This document shows positions 52,156 through 63,081 of a DNA stretch of 64,000 nt, in pieces. The position numbers and the translations under genes were made by a program. Origin of the DNA: Tilletia caries (taxonomy: Eukaryota; Basidiomycota; Exobasidiomycetes; Tilletiales; Tilletiaceae); the NCBI GenBank assembly GCA_032718865.1, contig JALUTQ010000032.1, positions 372,001-436,000 on the forward strand, read 5' to 3'. The notes under the pieces are model-generated. The model did no database searches, was not told the origin of the DNA, and saw only the letters and a list, made by a program, of their open reading frames with translations. Numbering within the stretch: the stretch's first letter is position 1; each line of letters begins with the position of its first letter.

Positions 52156-52461
52156 TGTCTATTGGCCGACCACGGTCGGTTAAGGTCGACGGGCCGACCT
52201 CGGCACCAGAGCAGTCAGAGCTCTAAAACCACAAAGACTTCCACTTTTCGCCTCTTTGAGCTTTAAGCCAAAGAAAACGGCTCCTCCCTTACTTTCAACA
52301 TCAATTCTGCATCGATTGACCTCAAATCTCGCATGAGTACGCGTACAGGCGTCCTTGACATCCATGCAAAATTTGAGCCCGCTTTATTAAGTACGTTGCT
52401 GAGACGGTCAAAGTAGGTAACTCAGAGGGGTCGGGTACCGACCGGGGTCGGCCAATAGACA
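52156..52461. mobile_element. 306-bp inverted-repeat element
   Basis: TGTCTATTGGCCGACC at the left and GGTCGGCCAATAGACA at the right are perfect complements over 16 bp, followed by imperfect CGGTCGGT pairing. No target duplication or coding frame is seen, so the class is unknown. It lies 228 bp before the MICOS gene start, where it could affect the promoter. Confidence 0.72.
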
Positions 52462-52689
52462 AAACCTTTTTCGCCTCCCAATGACCCCGTCTTCCCCGGT
52501 GACGCCGGCTCGGTGCAAAGGTTCAGTCAGCGCTCGGTCCGCTTTTTGAAATTGCCCAAAATTGGAATGCAGAAGATCTTTTGCGGACGGAGATTTTCGG
52601 ACTGGCCGCCTTTCGTCTCGTTCCCGTCACTACTGCAGCATCGCACATTGATTCGCACCGCCGAGCTCGTCCAGCAGAGAAGCAAGTGG

Positions 52690-53675
52690 ATGATGAGCGC
52701 GGCAGCAGCAGGAACAGCATCGACAATGGCGGGCACCGCATCGACATCAGCGCACCAGCTGTACGAGGTGAGATCAGAATCTGTCGCACTGTAGGCGATG
52801 CACGCACGCACTCACACTCCGCTCTCTTTCTGCCCATCCCAGATCTCCCTGCCTCAGTCGCTGCTCTCACTGATGTCCTTCGGCAGTCTCCGTCCAGCAG
52901 CCGGTCGCGCCGTTCACTGCGAGGCGAGCAGCCAAGGTTCATCTTCATCAGCACAGTCCAACTCCTCCGCACTTGTTCTGTCCACAAAACGGGTGAGTGT
53001 GGAAGAATAGTGACGGCACACGACGGCGGACTTCATTCTAAACCACTTGTCTCTTTCCAGCTGCCCATCTACGACCAGCCGGAACAACCGATCACTCTGG
53101 TCGAGACACACACTGAGCTCGAGCGCCAGGTCGGCTCCATCCGACGCTCGCTCCAGTCATCCGCCTCGTCCGTGCAACACCAGGTCCAGGACCTAACCTC
53201 ATCCTGGATCGCCCGCGAGCGCGCCCTCGAGGCCCGCGTCCGCTCGCTCTCCGTCCCCGAAGAGCCCGCAAACCCAGGTCTGCTGTACGTCGGCGTGGCG
53301 ACGCTCTCCGCCTCCGTTTTCACCCGCTACCGCTCCTTCCCCATCCGCTTCCTCGCCCCACCCCTCTTCTTCGTCGGAAGCATGAATTACTTCCTTCCCA
53401 AAACAGCGGCCAACTTGAGCAACTACTACGAGGAGCTTGAGAACCGGTATGTGCCCTCGCTCACCGGTCCACGCAAGAGCATCATCGACGCTACCAGCAA
53501 GTTCTGGGCGCGCACCGAGGGTCTGGTCGAGAGTGCTAGGGAGACAGCTAGCAAGGGCGTCAAGACGGGTCTTCAACAGGTCGAGCAAGGCACAGGACTC
53601 CGGGTCGGCGAGGTTCTTGAACACGCAAAAGCCGAGACTGCCCAGCAGCTCAACGGTGGCCGCCGGTCAGTGTAG
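52690..53675 (+). CDS. MIC26: MICOS complex subunit MIC26/MIC27 (apolipoprotein O-like)
   Basis: Inner-membrane protein shaping crista junctions. Exons 52690..52767, 52843..52992, 53061..53675 give 280 residues. After an Ala/Ser-rich N-terminus and a Ser-rich segment come the family's conserved start LPIYDQPEQPITLVETHTEL, a coiled-coil-like region, two hydrophobic segments (GLLYVGVATLSASVFTRYRS and PIRFLAPPLFFVGSMNYFLP) and YYEELENRYVPS. The C-terminal helix (FWARTEGLVESARETASKGV) is amphipathic. Rearranged partial copies of exons 2-3 occur at 57127-58171 and 63082-63953. Confidence 0.92.
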
Positions 53676-53879
53676 ATGTTTCTAATCCACACCGCGATCA
53701 AGACATTCTCTAGAAATCTCTTCCCTCTCACACACCTCCGGTCATAAACTGTCTCCTTCAAAATGTCGGGCTCTGCTGTGTGACTGCGGACAGTGCTCCG
53801 TCATCAAAGGTCAACCGAGTGAATGAAATGCTACAGCTGTAAAGATTCCAAGAGTACAAAAAAAAGAACACCTGGATGC

Positions 53880-55508
53880 TCAAAGCTTGGCCTTGTCTTG
53901 TGGCTTCTCCCGTGACTCTCGCGCGAGGATAGCCCGCCCCGCTGAGCTCGCATTCAGGTTGACCGCTCGGATGTCGCTGCCTGCCTCGCCGTCGCTGCCC
54001 GAACCGGGGAAGAGTGTGCTGCCCTGCCCTCGTACCTCGTCCGAGATCCACTGGCCGACGCGGGCGAGCTCGAGCAGATTCACGCCTGTTTCGTATCCTT
54101 CCGCATGCAAGGCTTGTACCACGGACTCGGTGTCGATGTTCCCCGTTGCGCCTATGAGAATGGAGAGGTCAGTACTGCATGAAAGGTTCAGAAGTATGTA
54201 CGCTAGACTGGGACGTGCTCACCTGGCGAGTAAGGGCATCCGCCCAGTCCGGACACGCTCGCATCAACGACACGGACTCCACCGCGGACAAACTCCAGTA
54301 CGTTTGCTAACCCAGTGCCAAAGGTGTCATGGCAGTGCGCAGCCACACCTTGTACTCTTCTCCTCCCACCCAATCCACCCTCTTTTTCCAACTGACCCCC
54401 AACATCGACCCCCTCCTTTTCGAGCGCATTCAGAAGCGCCCTGACACCACTCGGTGTGCCTGCGCCAATGGTATCGCCCAGACTGACCTCGTAGGCCCCC
54501 ATTTCGAGCAAGGTCCGCGTCATACGCGCGACCAGGGCCGGATCGACCTTACCCGAGTACGGACATCCAAGAACGACACTGATGTATGCCCGTACTCGCA
54601 GCAGGTTGTTACCTTCCTTACCGCTACTCCGAACGCGTTCGAAGATCTCCTCGATCCGGCGGAGGGATTCGTCAATGGTGCAGTTCGTATTGGCGCGCGT
54701 AAAAGCGTCCGAGGCGGCTGTGAAGACGGAGATTTCGTCCGTCAGCGGAGCTCCACTACTTTGAGGATCTGTATTTGAGCGTGAGGAGGCGAGGAGGGAG
54801 AGGAGGGTGTCGAGGCCTTTTGCGTTGGGGACTAGGACGGGGAAGGAGAGTTTGGAGTGTAGGTTTGGAGGGAGGACTTGTGGGAGGCGGGTCAGGACTG
54901 AGGCGGAGTCTGCCATCTGGAGATCGGTGAGTAAGGAAGGGAGAGGATGGCAGAATTACGATCAATACCTCAGCGCTACCACATCTTCGAACTCGCAATA
55001 TAGCATGTACTCACCTGAGGGACCCACTGAGCGCGCAAAGATCGAATAAATGCATCAGCCATCGCCTGGAAGCCCAGCTATATGCAAAAATGCGATTTTG
55101 CTCACCTTGGGACTGACAAAGGCGCCCGCCTCGATTACAGCCAGCCCCGTCCCAGCGAGTCGACGGATGAGCTCGACCTTGGTCTCGGTAGCTATCGTCC
55201 GCTTCTCGTTCTGAAGTCCGTCGCGAGGAGAGACTTCGACAATCTGGATCCAATCTCAATATAAGAGATGTTCAGCAAGCGCAGCAACGTAGACATCGCA
55301 CTCAATCTTCTCTCTGCACACTCACCCTGACGAAGTTGTCGGCTTCTTGGGAGACAGACGAAGATGGAATGGAGGCGGACGATGCGAACGTCCTGCCGAA
55401 GCGAGGCGAGCGGGCGACGGCATGGACGCGAGGATTTCGCATCGCACTGGTCATCGAGTGAATACAGAATCTCGCGCTGCTCCTACTGCTGCTGTTCATC
55501 GCTGCCAT
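53880..55508 (-). CDS. HMGCL: 3-hydroxy-3-methylglutaryl-CoA lyase, mitochondrial
   Basis: Cleaves HMG-CoA to acetoacetate and acetyl-CoA in leucine breakdown. Exons 55326..55508, 55106..55243, 55015..55065, 54223..54916, 53880..54151 give 445 residues. The N-terminus (SSSRSSARFCIHSMTSAMRN) is a mitochondrial presequence. Catalytic and metal residues are visible: VEVSPRDGLQNEK (Arg-Asp), the Glu in VIEAGAFVSPK, AAHCHDTFG (His-x-His) and the active-site Cys in SGLGGCPYSPGATGN. Longer than the usual ~300-330-residue enzyme because of the leader, a Ser-rich insert near SSRSNTDPQSS, a Gly-rich insert before HCHD and a C-terminal extension (GSGSDGEAGSDIRAVNLNAS). Convergent with the MICOS gene. 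Confidence 0.95.
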
Positions 55509-55975
55509 TTCCCTACCAATAATGAATGAATTGGAACTCGTCGTGGGTAGTTGCTCCATCATCGCGAGCACGTCCCATACTCCCATCCGACATCGAGGGG
55601 AAGGTGAGAGTAACCGCTCATTGCCGAACCTGGCTTGGGAACGGACGAGGAACGGAAAGGCCAAAAGGATGACAGTCACCCTTTTGTGTCAAGTTCCGCT
55701 TCTCGAGTCTCGACGGTCTGGAGCTGGTCTTTCTCCTGCTCTTTCAGCTTCGGCGGGCACCCCCTCTGTGAGTCGGCCAAGGGGTGGACAGACTCGGGTC
55801 TGGCCAGACAACCACACGTACACACGCGTCGCGTCGAGACGCGCGCCCTTCTGCCTTCTGCCTTCTGTCGCGCTGACAATTTTCTCTTTCCCACGCTCTC
55901 AGTAGGGATTGGCGACGCTTAAATACTCTTCTTTTCTTCCTCCCTTCCTCTTCTCTCTCTCCTCCATCTCGCCAT
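55509..55975. other. Upstream region of HMG-CoA lyase gene
   Basis: No gene recognised; should contain the lyase promoter. The frames seen have no domain or splice support. Confidence 0.45.
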
Positions 55976-56117
55976 CTACCCATCCACTCACCCATTCACC
56001 CACCCCTTCCAACTATTCACGCATCTACGTCTACCCATCCACCCATCCAACCATCCTGCATCCGCCCATCCACCCATCCACCCATCCGCCCATCCACCCA
56101 TCCACCCATCCACCGGC
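55976..56117 (+). repeat. CCCATCCA-type microsatellite
   Basis: Imperfect tandem CCCATCCA/CCCATCCG copies over about 140 bp, ending just before the VID27-like fragment. Confidence 0.85.
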
Positions 56118-56157
56118 CACCCACTCACACACTCACTGACTCACTCACTCTCAATGA

Positions 56158-56530
56158 TGTTCCTCGTCTCGACTCTCGGGCCTGTTCGGCGGATCAAACG
56201 AACCAGCGCCCGCAACAGAACGCATCTCCCTGCCTCAAGCTCGCTCTACCTTATTCGCCCATTCTCCATCCGTGTCCCATCCGCCCTTTGACAAGCCCGC
56301 TCCACCCATTGCGCAGCCCGAACCATCCACAATCGCAGTGCCGTCACTGCATCCGCGGAGCTCTATGTATACGACGCTGGCACGGAAGAGTTTGTCGTCA
56401 ACGAAACCGGTGGCTTCTTCAGTGAGTATTCTTTCCTAGGCTCTTCCTCGCACTCCGTGTGGATTAATAACTCACCCTTTCTTCTCCGATTACAGACTGG
56501 CTCAGTGTCGCTTCCGCAGACAAGCGTTGA
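56158..56530 (+). pseudogene. Decayed N-terminal fragment of a VID27-like gene
   Basis: Pieces in different reading frames resemble the start of fungal Vid27 proteins: GLFGGSNEPAPATERISLP, then in another frame LPASSSLYLIRPFS, then AELYVYDAGTEEFV followed by an apparent intron. The frame switches between these blocks and the sequence ends at a stop (ADKR-stop) and the 102-bp repeat array, so the gene is truncated and broken. Identification rests on short matches from memory of the family. Confidence 0.5.
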
Positions 56531-56572
56531 GTAAGCCATCGCATCGACGTCGATACGGACATGGACGCCTCG

Positions 56573-57095
56573 TACAGGAGTCGTGTAGGCGGAGTACCGG
56601 GTTGGCAGCCCCGAGGACCCCATTCGGCCTGCTCTGCGTGCAGGGCGTGTATAGGGGGTCGCCTTCGGGCCCTGTATAGGCGTTGTGTAGGCGGAGTACC
56701 GGGTTGGCATCCCCTAGGACCCCATCGGCCCACTCTACGTACAGGGCTCGTACAGGGGGTCGCCCTTGGGCTCCGTCTACGGGTCGTCTAGGTGGAGCGC
56801 CGGGATGGCAGCCCCGAGAGAACAATCGGCCTGCTCTGCGTGCAGGGCGTGTATAGAGGGTCGCCTTCGGGCCCTGTATAGGCGTTGTGTAGGCGGAGTA
56901 CCGGGTTGGCATCCCCTAGGACCCCATCGGCCCACTCTACGTACAGGGCTCGTACAGGGGGTCGCCCTTGGGCTCCGTCTACGGGTCGTCTAGGTGGAGC
57001 GCCGGGATGGCAGCCCCGAGGACCCCAATCGGCCTGCTCTTCGTACAGGGCTTGTGTAGGTGGTCGCCCCTGGGCCTCGTACAGGAGTCTTGTAG
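56573..57095 (+). repeat. Short array of the 102-bp minisatellite, five diverged units
   Basis: Five units of 101-102 bp with cores GTACCGGGTTGGCATCCCC or GCGCCGGGATGGCAGCCCC at 56594, 56696, 56797, 56898 and 56999. The last four form two near-identical pairs about 202 bp apart. It joins at 57095 to the same pyrimidine-rich sequence (GTCTTGTAGGTCTAGTATTC) that ends the large array at about 63090. Confidence 0.85.
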
Positions 57096-57126
57096 GTCTA
57101 GTATTCCTTCTTCTCTCTTTCCTTTT

Positions 57127-58171
57127 CTTTCCTTCCTCACAGTTTCTTTGGCGGAAAGATGTGGAACTTGTTCCGCCCAGCATGATGGCTCTCCCACGCC
57201 TTTCCTTCCGCGGTTCTGCCCCATCAACATCAAGTCCGAGTGTCCGACGTCTCGCAATCTTCCTCGAGGTCCAACTCCTCCGCACTCGTTCTCTCCACAA
57301 AACCGGTGAGTTGTGAAGCTTCGTGACAGTATACGACGGGCGGACTTCATTCTAACCCACTTGTCTCTTTCCAGCTGCTCACCTACGACCAGCCCGAACG
57401 ACTCACATTGAGCTCGAGCGCCAGGAGCATGATGGCTCTCCCACGCCTTTCCTTCCGCGGTTCTGCCCCATCAACATCAAGTCCGAGTGTCCGACGTCTC
57501 GCAATCTTCCTCGAGGTCCAACTCCTCCGCACTCGTTCTCTCCACAAAACCGGTGAGCGTGAAGCATAGTGACAGTATACGACGGGCGGATTTCATTCTG
57601 AACCACTTGTCTCTTCCTCCTCTCAGTATCTCAATCATTCGGCACACGTATTCGTTCGATTACCCCAGGTGAGTTGCGCACAAACTCTTTCATACTCATA
57701 GAGAGCAACATGCGACTGCTGACGAATTCAAACTGTGATTTCAACTCAACAGCTAGAGACCTGGTCGAGACTCACACTGCGCTCGAGTGCCAGGTCGGCT
57801 CCATCCGACGCTCGCTCCAGTCATCCGCCTCCTCCGTGCAAACTCAGGTACAAGACCTAACCTCATCCTGGATCGCCCGTGAGCGCCCCCTCGAGACCCG
57901 GGTTCGCTCGCTGTCCGCCTCCTCGCCATTACACCACTGGCTCGGATTTCTCCTCACCCACATCGGCCCTCGAGTCCATCCGCATCGGACAAAGATGCTG
58001 GCTCATTCTGATTGGCCGAGATTCTCCGAGGTAAGTTGCCCGTGTCCATTGCTCAATTGACCCGAAGCTGTCTCTCATCATTACTCCTTCGCCCTTCGCC
58101 ACGCATGTGTATCGTACTCTCAGGAACTTCTTCCGCTCACCATACGACTCTGGTCTACCTTGCGATCTTCT
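57127..58171 (+). pseudogene. Rearranged partial copy of the MICOS subunit gene, with internal duplication
   Basis: Contains material matching exon 2 (SRSNSSALVLSTKP), its donor and intron, and exon 3 (ETHTALECQVGSIRRSLQSS ... LTSSWIARERPLETRV) of the MIC26-like gene at 52690-53675. The exon-2-like part is present twice, 247 bp apart (from 57179 and 57426). After exon-3 homology the sequence diverges to a GTAAGT donor, another acceptor and a new tail, which is cut by the large array at about 58172. The hydrophobic segments and C-terminus are missing, so no MICOS function is expected. Confidence 0.82.
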
Positions 58172-61100
58172 TCGTGTAGGTCAGTACCGGGTTGGCATCC
58201 CCGGGGAACCCAATCGGCCTGCTCTGTGTGCAGGGCTTCTGCAGGTGGTCGCCCCTGGGCCTCGTACAGGAGTCGTGTAGGCGGAGTACCGGGTTGGCAT
58301 CCCCGAGGACCCCAATCGGCCTGCTCTTCGTGCAGGGCGTGTATAGGGGGTCGCCTTCGGGCCTCGTACAGGAGTCGTGTAGGCGGAGTACCGGGTTGGC
58401 ATCCCCGAGGACCCCAATCGGCCTGCTCTTCGTGCAGGGCGTGTATAGGGGGTCGCCTTCGGGCCCTGTATAGGCGTTGTGTAGGCAGAGTACCGGGTTG
58501 GCATCCCCGAGGACCCCAATCGGCCTGCTCTTCGTGCAGGGCGTGTATAGGGGGTCGCCTTCGGGCCCTGTATAGGCGTTGTGTAGGCGGAGTACCGGGT
58601 TGGCATCCCCGAGGACCCCAATCGGCCTGCTCTTCGTGCAGGGCGTGTATAGGGGGTCGCCTTCGGGCCTCGTACAGGAGTCGTGTAGGCGGAGTACCGG
58701 GTTGGCATCCCCGAGGACCCCAATCGGCCTGCTCTTCGTGCAGGGCTTCTGCAGGTGGTCGCCCCTGGGCCTCGTACAGGAGTCGTGTAGGCGGAGTACC
58801 GGGTTGGCATCCCCGAGGACCCCAATCGGCCTGCTCTGTGTGCAGGGCTCGTGTAGGTGGTCGCCCCTGGGCCTCGTACAGGAGTCGTGTAGGCGGAGTA
58901 CCGGGTTGGCATCCCCGAGGACCCCAATCGGCCTGCTCTTCGTGCAGGGCTCGTGTAGGTGGTCGCCCCTGGGCCTCGTACAGGAGTCGTGTAGGCGGAG
59001 TACCGGGTTGGCATCCCCGAGGACCCCAATCGGCCTGCTCTTCGTGCAGGGCGTGTATAGGGGGTCGCCTTCGGGCCCTGTATAGGCGTTGTGTAGGCGG
59101 AGTACCGGGTTGGCATCCCCGAGGACCCCAATCGGCCTGCTCTTCGTGCAGGGCTCGTGTAGGTGGTCGCCCCTGGGCCTCGTACAGGAGTCGTGTAGGC
59201 GGAGTACCGGGTTGGCATCCCCGAGGACCCCAATCGGCCTGCTCTTCGTGCAGGGCTCGTGTAGGTGGTCGCCCCTGGGCCTCGTAGAGGAGTCGTGTAG
59301 GCGGAGTACCGGGTTGGCATCCCCGAGGACCCCAATCGGCCTGCTCTTCGTGCAGGGCTCGTGTAGGTGGTCGCCCCTGGGCCTCGTACAGGAGTCGTGT
59401 AGGCGGAGTACCGGGTTGGCATCCCCGAGGACCCCAATCGGCCTGCTCTTCGTGCAGGGCGTGTATAGGGGGTCGCCTTCGGGCCTCGTACAGGAGTCGT
59501 GTAGGCGGAGTACCGGGTTGGCATCCCCGAGGACCCCAATCGGCCTGCTCTTCGTGCAGGGCTCGTGTAGGTGGTCGCCCCTGGGCCTCGTACAGGAGTC
59601 GTGTAGGCGGAGTACCGGGTTGGCATCCCCGAGGACCCCAATCGGCCTGCTCTTCGTGCAGGGCTCGTGTAGGTGGTCGCCCCTGGGCCTCGTACAGGAG
59701 TCGTGTAGGCGGAGTACCGGGTTGGCATCCCCGAGGACCCCAATCGGCCTGCTCTTCGTGCAGGGCGTGTATAGGGGGTCGCCTTCGGGCCTCGTACAGG
59801 AGTCGTGTAGGCGGAGTACCGGGTTGGCATCCCCGAGGACCCCAATCGGCCTGCTCTTCGTGCAGGGCGTGTATAGGGGGTCGCCTTCGGGCCCTGTATA
59901 GGCGTTGTGTAGGCAGAGTACCGGGTTGGCATCCCCGAGGACCCCAATCGGCCTGCTCTTCGTGCAGGGCGTGTATAGGGGGTCGCCTTCGGGCCCTGTA
60001 TAGGCGTTGTGTAGGCGGAGTACCGGGTTGGCATCCCCGAGGACCCCAATCGGCCTGCTCTTCGTGCAGGGCGTGTATAGGGGGTCGCCTTCGGGCCTCG
60101 TACAGGAGTCGTGTAGGCGGAGTACCGGGTTGGCATCCCCGAGGACCCCAATCGGCCTGCTCTTCGTGCAGGGCTTCTGCAGGTGGTCGCCCCTGGGCCT
60201 CGTACAGGAGTCGTGTAGGCGGAGTACCGGGTTGGCATCCCCGAGGACCCCAATCGGCCTGCTCTGTGTGCAGGGCGTGTATAGGGGGTCGCCTTCGGGC
60301 CCTGTATAGGCGTTGTGTAGGCGGAGTACCGGGTTGGCATCCCCGAGGACCCCAATCGGCCTGCTCTTCGTGCAGGGCTCGTGTAGGTGGTCGCCCCTGG
60401 GCCTCGTACAGGAGTCGTGTAGGCGGAGTACCGGGTTGGCATCCCCGAGGACCCCAATCGGCCTGCTCTTCGTGCAGGGCGTGTATAGGGGGTCGCCTTC
60501 GGGCCCTGTATAGGCGTTGTGTAGGCGGAGTACCGGGTTGGCATCCCCCGAGGACCCCAATCGGCCTGCTCTTCGTGCAGGGCGTGTATAGGGGGTCGCC
60601 TTCGGGCCCTGTATAGGCGTTGTGTAGGCGGAGTACCGGGTTGGCATCCCCGAGGACCCCAATCGGCCTGCTCTTCGTGCAGGACTTGTGTAGGTGGTCG
60701 CCTTCGGGCCCTGTATAGGCGTTGTGTAGGCGGAGTACCGGGTTGGCATCCCCGAGGACCCCAATCGGCCTGCTCTTCGTGCAGGGCTCGTGTAGGTGGT
60801 CGCCCCTGGGCCTCGTACAGGAGTCGTGTAGGCGGAGTACCGGGTTGGCATCCCCGAGGACCCCAATCGGCCTGCTCTTCGTGCAGGGCGTGTATAGGGG
60901 GTCGCCTTCGGGCCCTGTATAGGCGTTGTGTAGGCGGAGTACCGGGTTGGCATCCCCGAGGACCCCAATCGGCCTGCTCTTCGTGCAGGGCGTGTATAGG
61001 GGGTCGCCTTCGGGCCCTGTATAGGCGTTGTGTAGGCGGAGTACCGGGTTGGCATCCCCGAGGACCCCAATCGGCCTGCTCTTCGTGCAGGGCGTGTATA

Positions 61101-63081
61101 GGGGGTCGCCTTCGGGCCCTGTATAGGCGTTGTGTAGGCGGAGTACCGGGTTGGCATCCCCGAGGACCCCAATCGGCCTGCTCTTCGTGCAGGGCTCGTG
61201 TAGGTGGTCGCCCCTGGGCCTCGTACAGGAGTCGTGTAGGCGGAGTACCGGGTTGGCATCCCCGAGGACCCCAATCGGCCTGCTCTTCGTGCAGGGCGTG
61301 TATAGGGGGTCGCCTTCGGGCCCTGTATAGGCGTTGTGTAGGCGGAGTACCGGGTTGGCATCCCCGAGGACCCCAATCGGCCTGCTCTTCGTGCAGGGCT
61401 CGTGTAGGTGGTCGCCCCTGGGCCTCGTACAGGAGTCGTGTAGGCGGAGTACCGGGTTGGCATCCCCGAGGACCCCAATCGGCCTGCTCTTCGTGCAGGG
61501 CGTGTATAGGGGGTCGCCTTCGGGCCCTGTATAGGCGTTGTGTAGGCGGAGTACCGGGTTGGCATCCCCGAGGACCCCAATCGGCCTGCTCTTCGTGCAG
61601 GGCTCGTGTAGGTGGTCGCCCCTGGGCCTCGTACAGGAGTCGTGTAGGCGGAGTACCGGGTTGGCATCCCCGAGGACCCCAATCGGCCTGCTCTTCGTGC
61701 AGGGCTCGTGTAGGTGGTCGCCCCTGGGCCTCGTACAGGAGTCGTGTAGGCGGAGTACCGGGTTGGCATCCCCGAGGACCCCAATCGGCCTGCTCTTCGT
61801 GCAGGGCGTGTATAGGGGGTCGCCTTCGGGCCCTGTATAGGCGTTGTGTAGGCGGAGTACCGGGTTGGCATCCCCGAGGACCCCAATCGGCCTGCTCTTC
61901 GTGCAGGACTTGTGTAGGTGGTCGCCTTCGGGCCCTGTATAGGCGTTGTGTAGGCGGAGTACCGGGTTGGCATCCCCCGAGGACCCCAATCGGCCTGCTC
62001 TTCGTGCAGGGCTCGTGTAGGTGGTCGCCCCTGGGCCTCGTACAGGAGTCGTGTAGGCGGAGTACCGGGTTGGCATCCCCGAGGACCCCAATCGGCCTGC
62101 TCTTCGTGCAGGGCGTGTATAGGGGGTCGCCTTCGGGCCCTGTATAGGCGTTGTGTAGGCGGAGTACCGGGTTGGCATCCCCGAGGACCCCAATCGGCCT
62201 GCTCTTCGTGCAGGGCGTGTATAGGGGGTCGCCTTCGGGCCCTGTATAGGCGTTGTGTAGGCGGAGTACCGGGTTGGCATCCCCGAGGACCCCAATCGGC
62301 CTGCTCTTCGTGCAGGGCGTGTATAGGGGGTCGCCTTCGGGCCCTGTATAGGCGTTGTGTAGGCGGAGTACCGGGTTGGCATCCCCGAGGACCCCAATCG
62401 GCCTGCTCTTCGTGCAGGGCTCGTGTAGGTGGTCGCCCCTGGGCCTCGTACAGGAGTCGTGTAGGCGGAGTACCGGGTTGGCATCCCCGAGGACCCCAAT
62501 CGGCCTGCTCTTCGTGCAGGGCGTGTATAGGGGGGTCGCCTTCGGGCCCTGTATAGGCGTTGTGTAGGCGGAGTACCGGGTTGGCATCCCCGAGGACCCC
62601 AATCGGCCTGCTCTTCGTGCAGGGCTCGTGTAGGTGGTCGCCCCTGGGCCTCGTACAGGAGTCGTGTAGGCGGAGTACCGGGTTGGCATCCCCGAGGACC
62701 CCAATCGGCCTGCTCTTCGTGCAGGGCGTGTATAGGGGGTCGCCTTCGGGCCCTGTATAGGCGTTGTGTAGGCGGAGTACCGGGTTGGCATCCCCGAGGA
62801 CCCCAATCGGCCTGCTCTTCGTGCAGGGCTCGTGTAGGTGGTCGCCCCTGGGCCTCGTACAGGAGTCGTGTAGGCGGAGTACCGGGTTGGCATCCCCGAG
62901 GACCCCAATCGGCCTGCTCTTCGTGCAGGGCGTGTATAGGGGGTCGCCTTCGGGCCCTGTATAGGCGTTGTGTAGGCGGAGTACCGGGTTGGCATCCCCG
63001 AGGACCCCAATCGGCCTGCTCTTCGTGCAGGGCTTGTGTAGGTGGTCGCCCCTGGGCCTCGTACAGGAGTCTTGTAGGTCT
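58172..63081 (+). repeat. 48-unit array of a 102-bp minisatellite
   Basis: The core GTACCGGGTTGGCATCCCC recurs from 58184 to 62981. The distance 4797 equals 47 x 102 plus 3, and exactly three single-base insertions are visible (an extra C near 60546 and 61976, an extra G near 62531), so unit length is otherwise constant. Units fall into two main half-types, GTATAGGGGGTCGCCTTCGG and CTCGTGTAGGTGGTCGCCCC, plus a rarer CTTCTGCAGG form, in mixed order. Lacking minus-strand stops and being 3 x 34, it makes 34-residue-periodic minus-strand frames of ~1,600-1,730 codons in all three registers. Confidence 0.95.

Noticed and set aside
58172..63081. CRISPR-like array
   Set aside because: Eukaryotic context, no distinct short repeats with unique spacers; the entire 102-bp unit is repeated.
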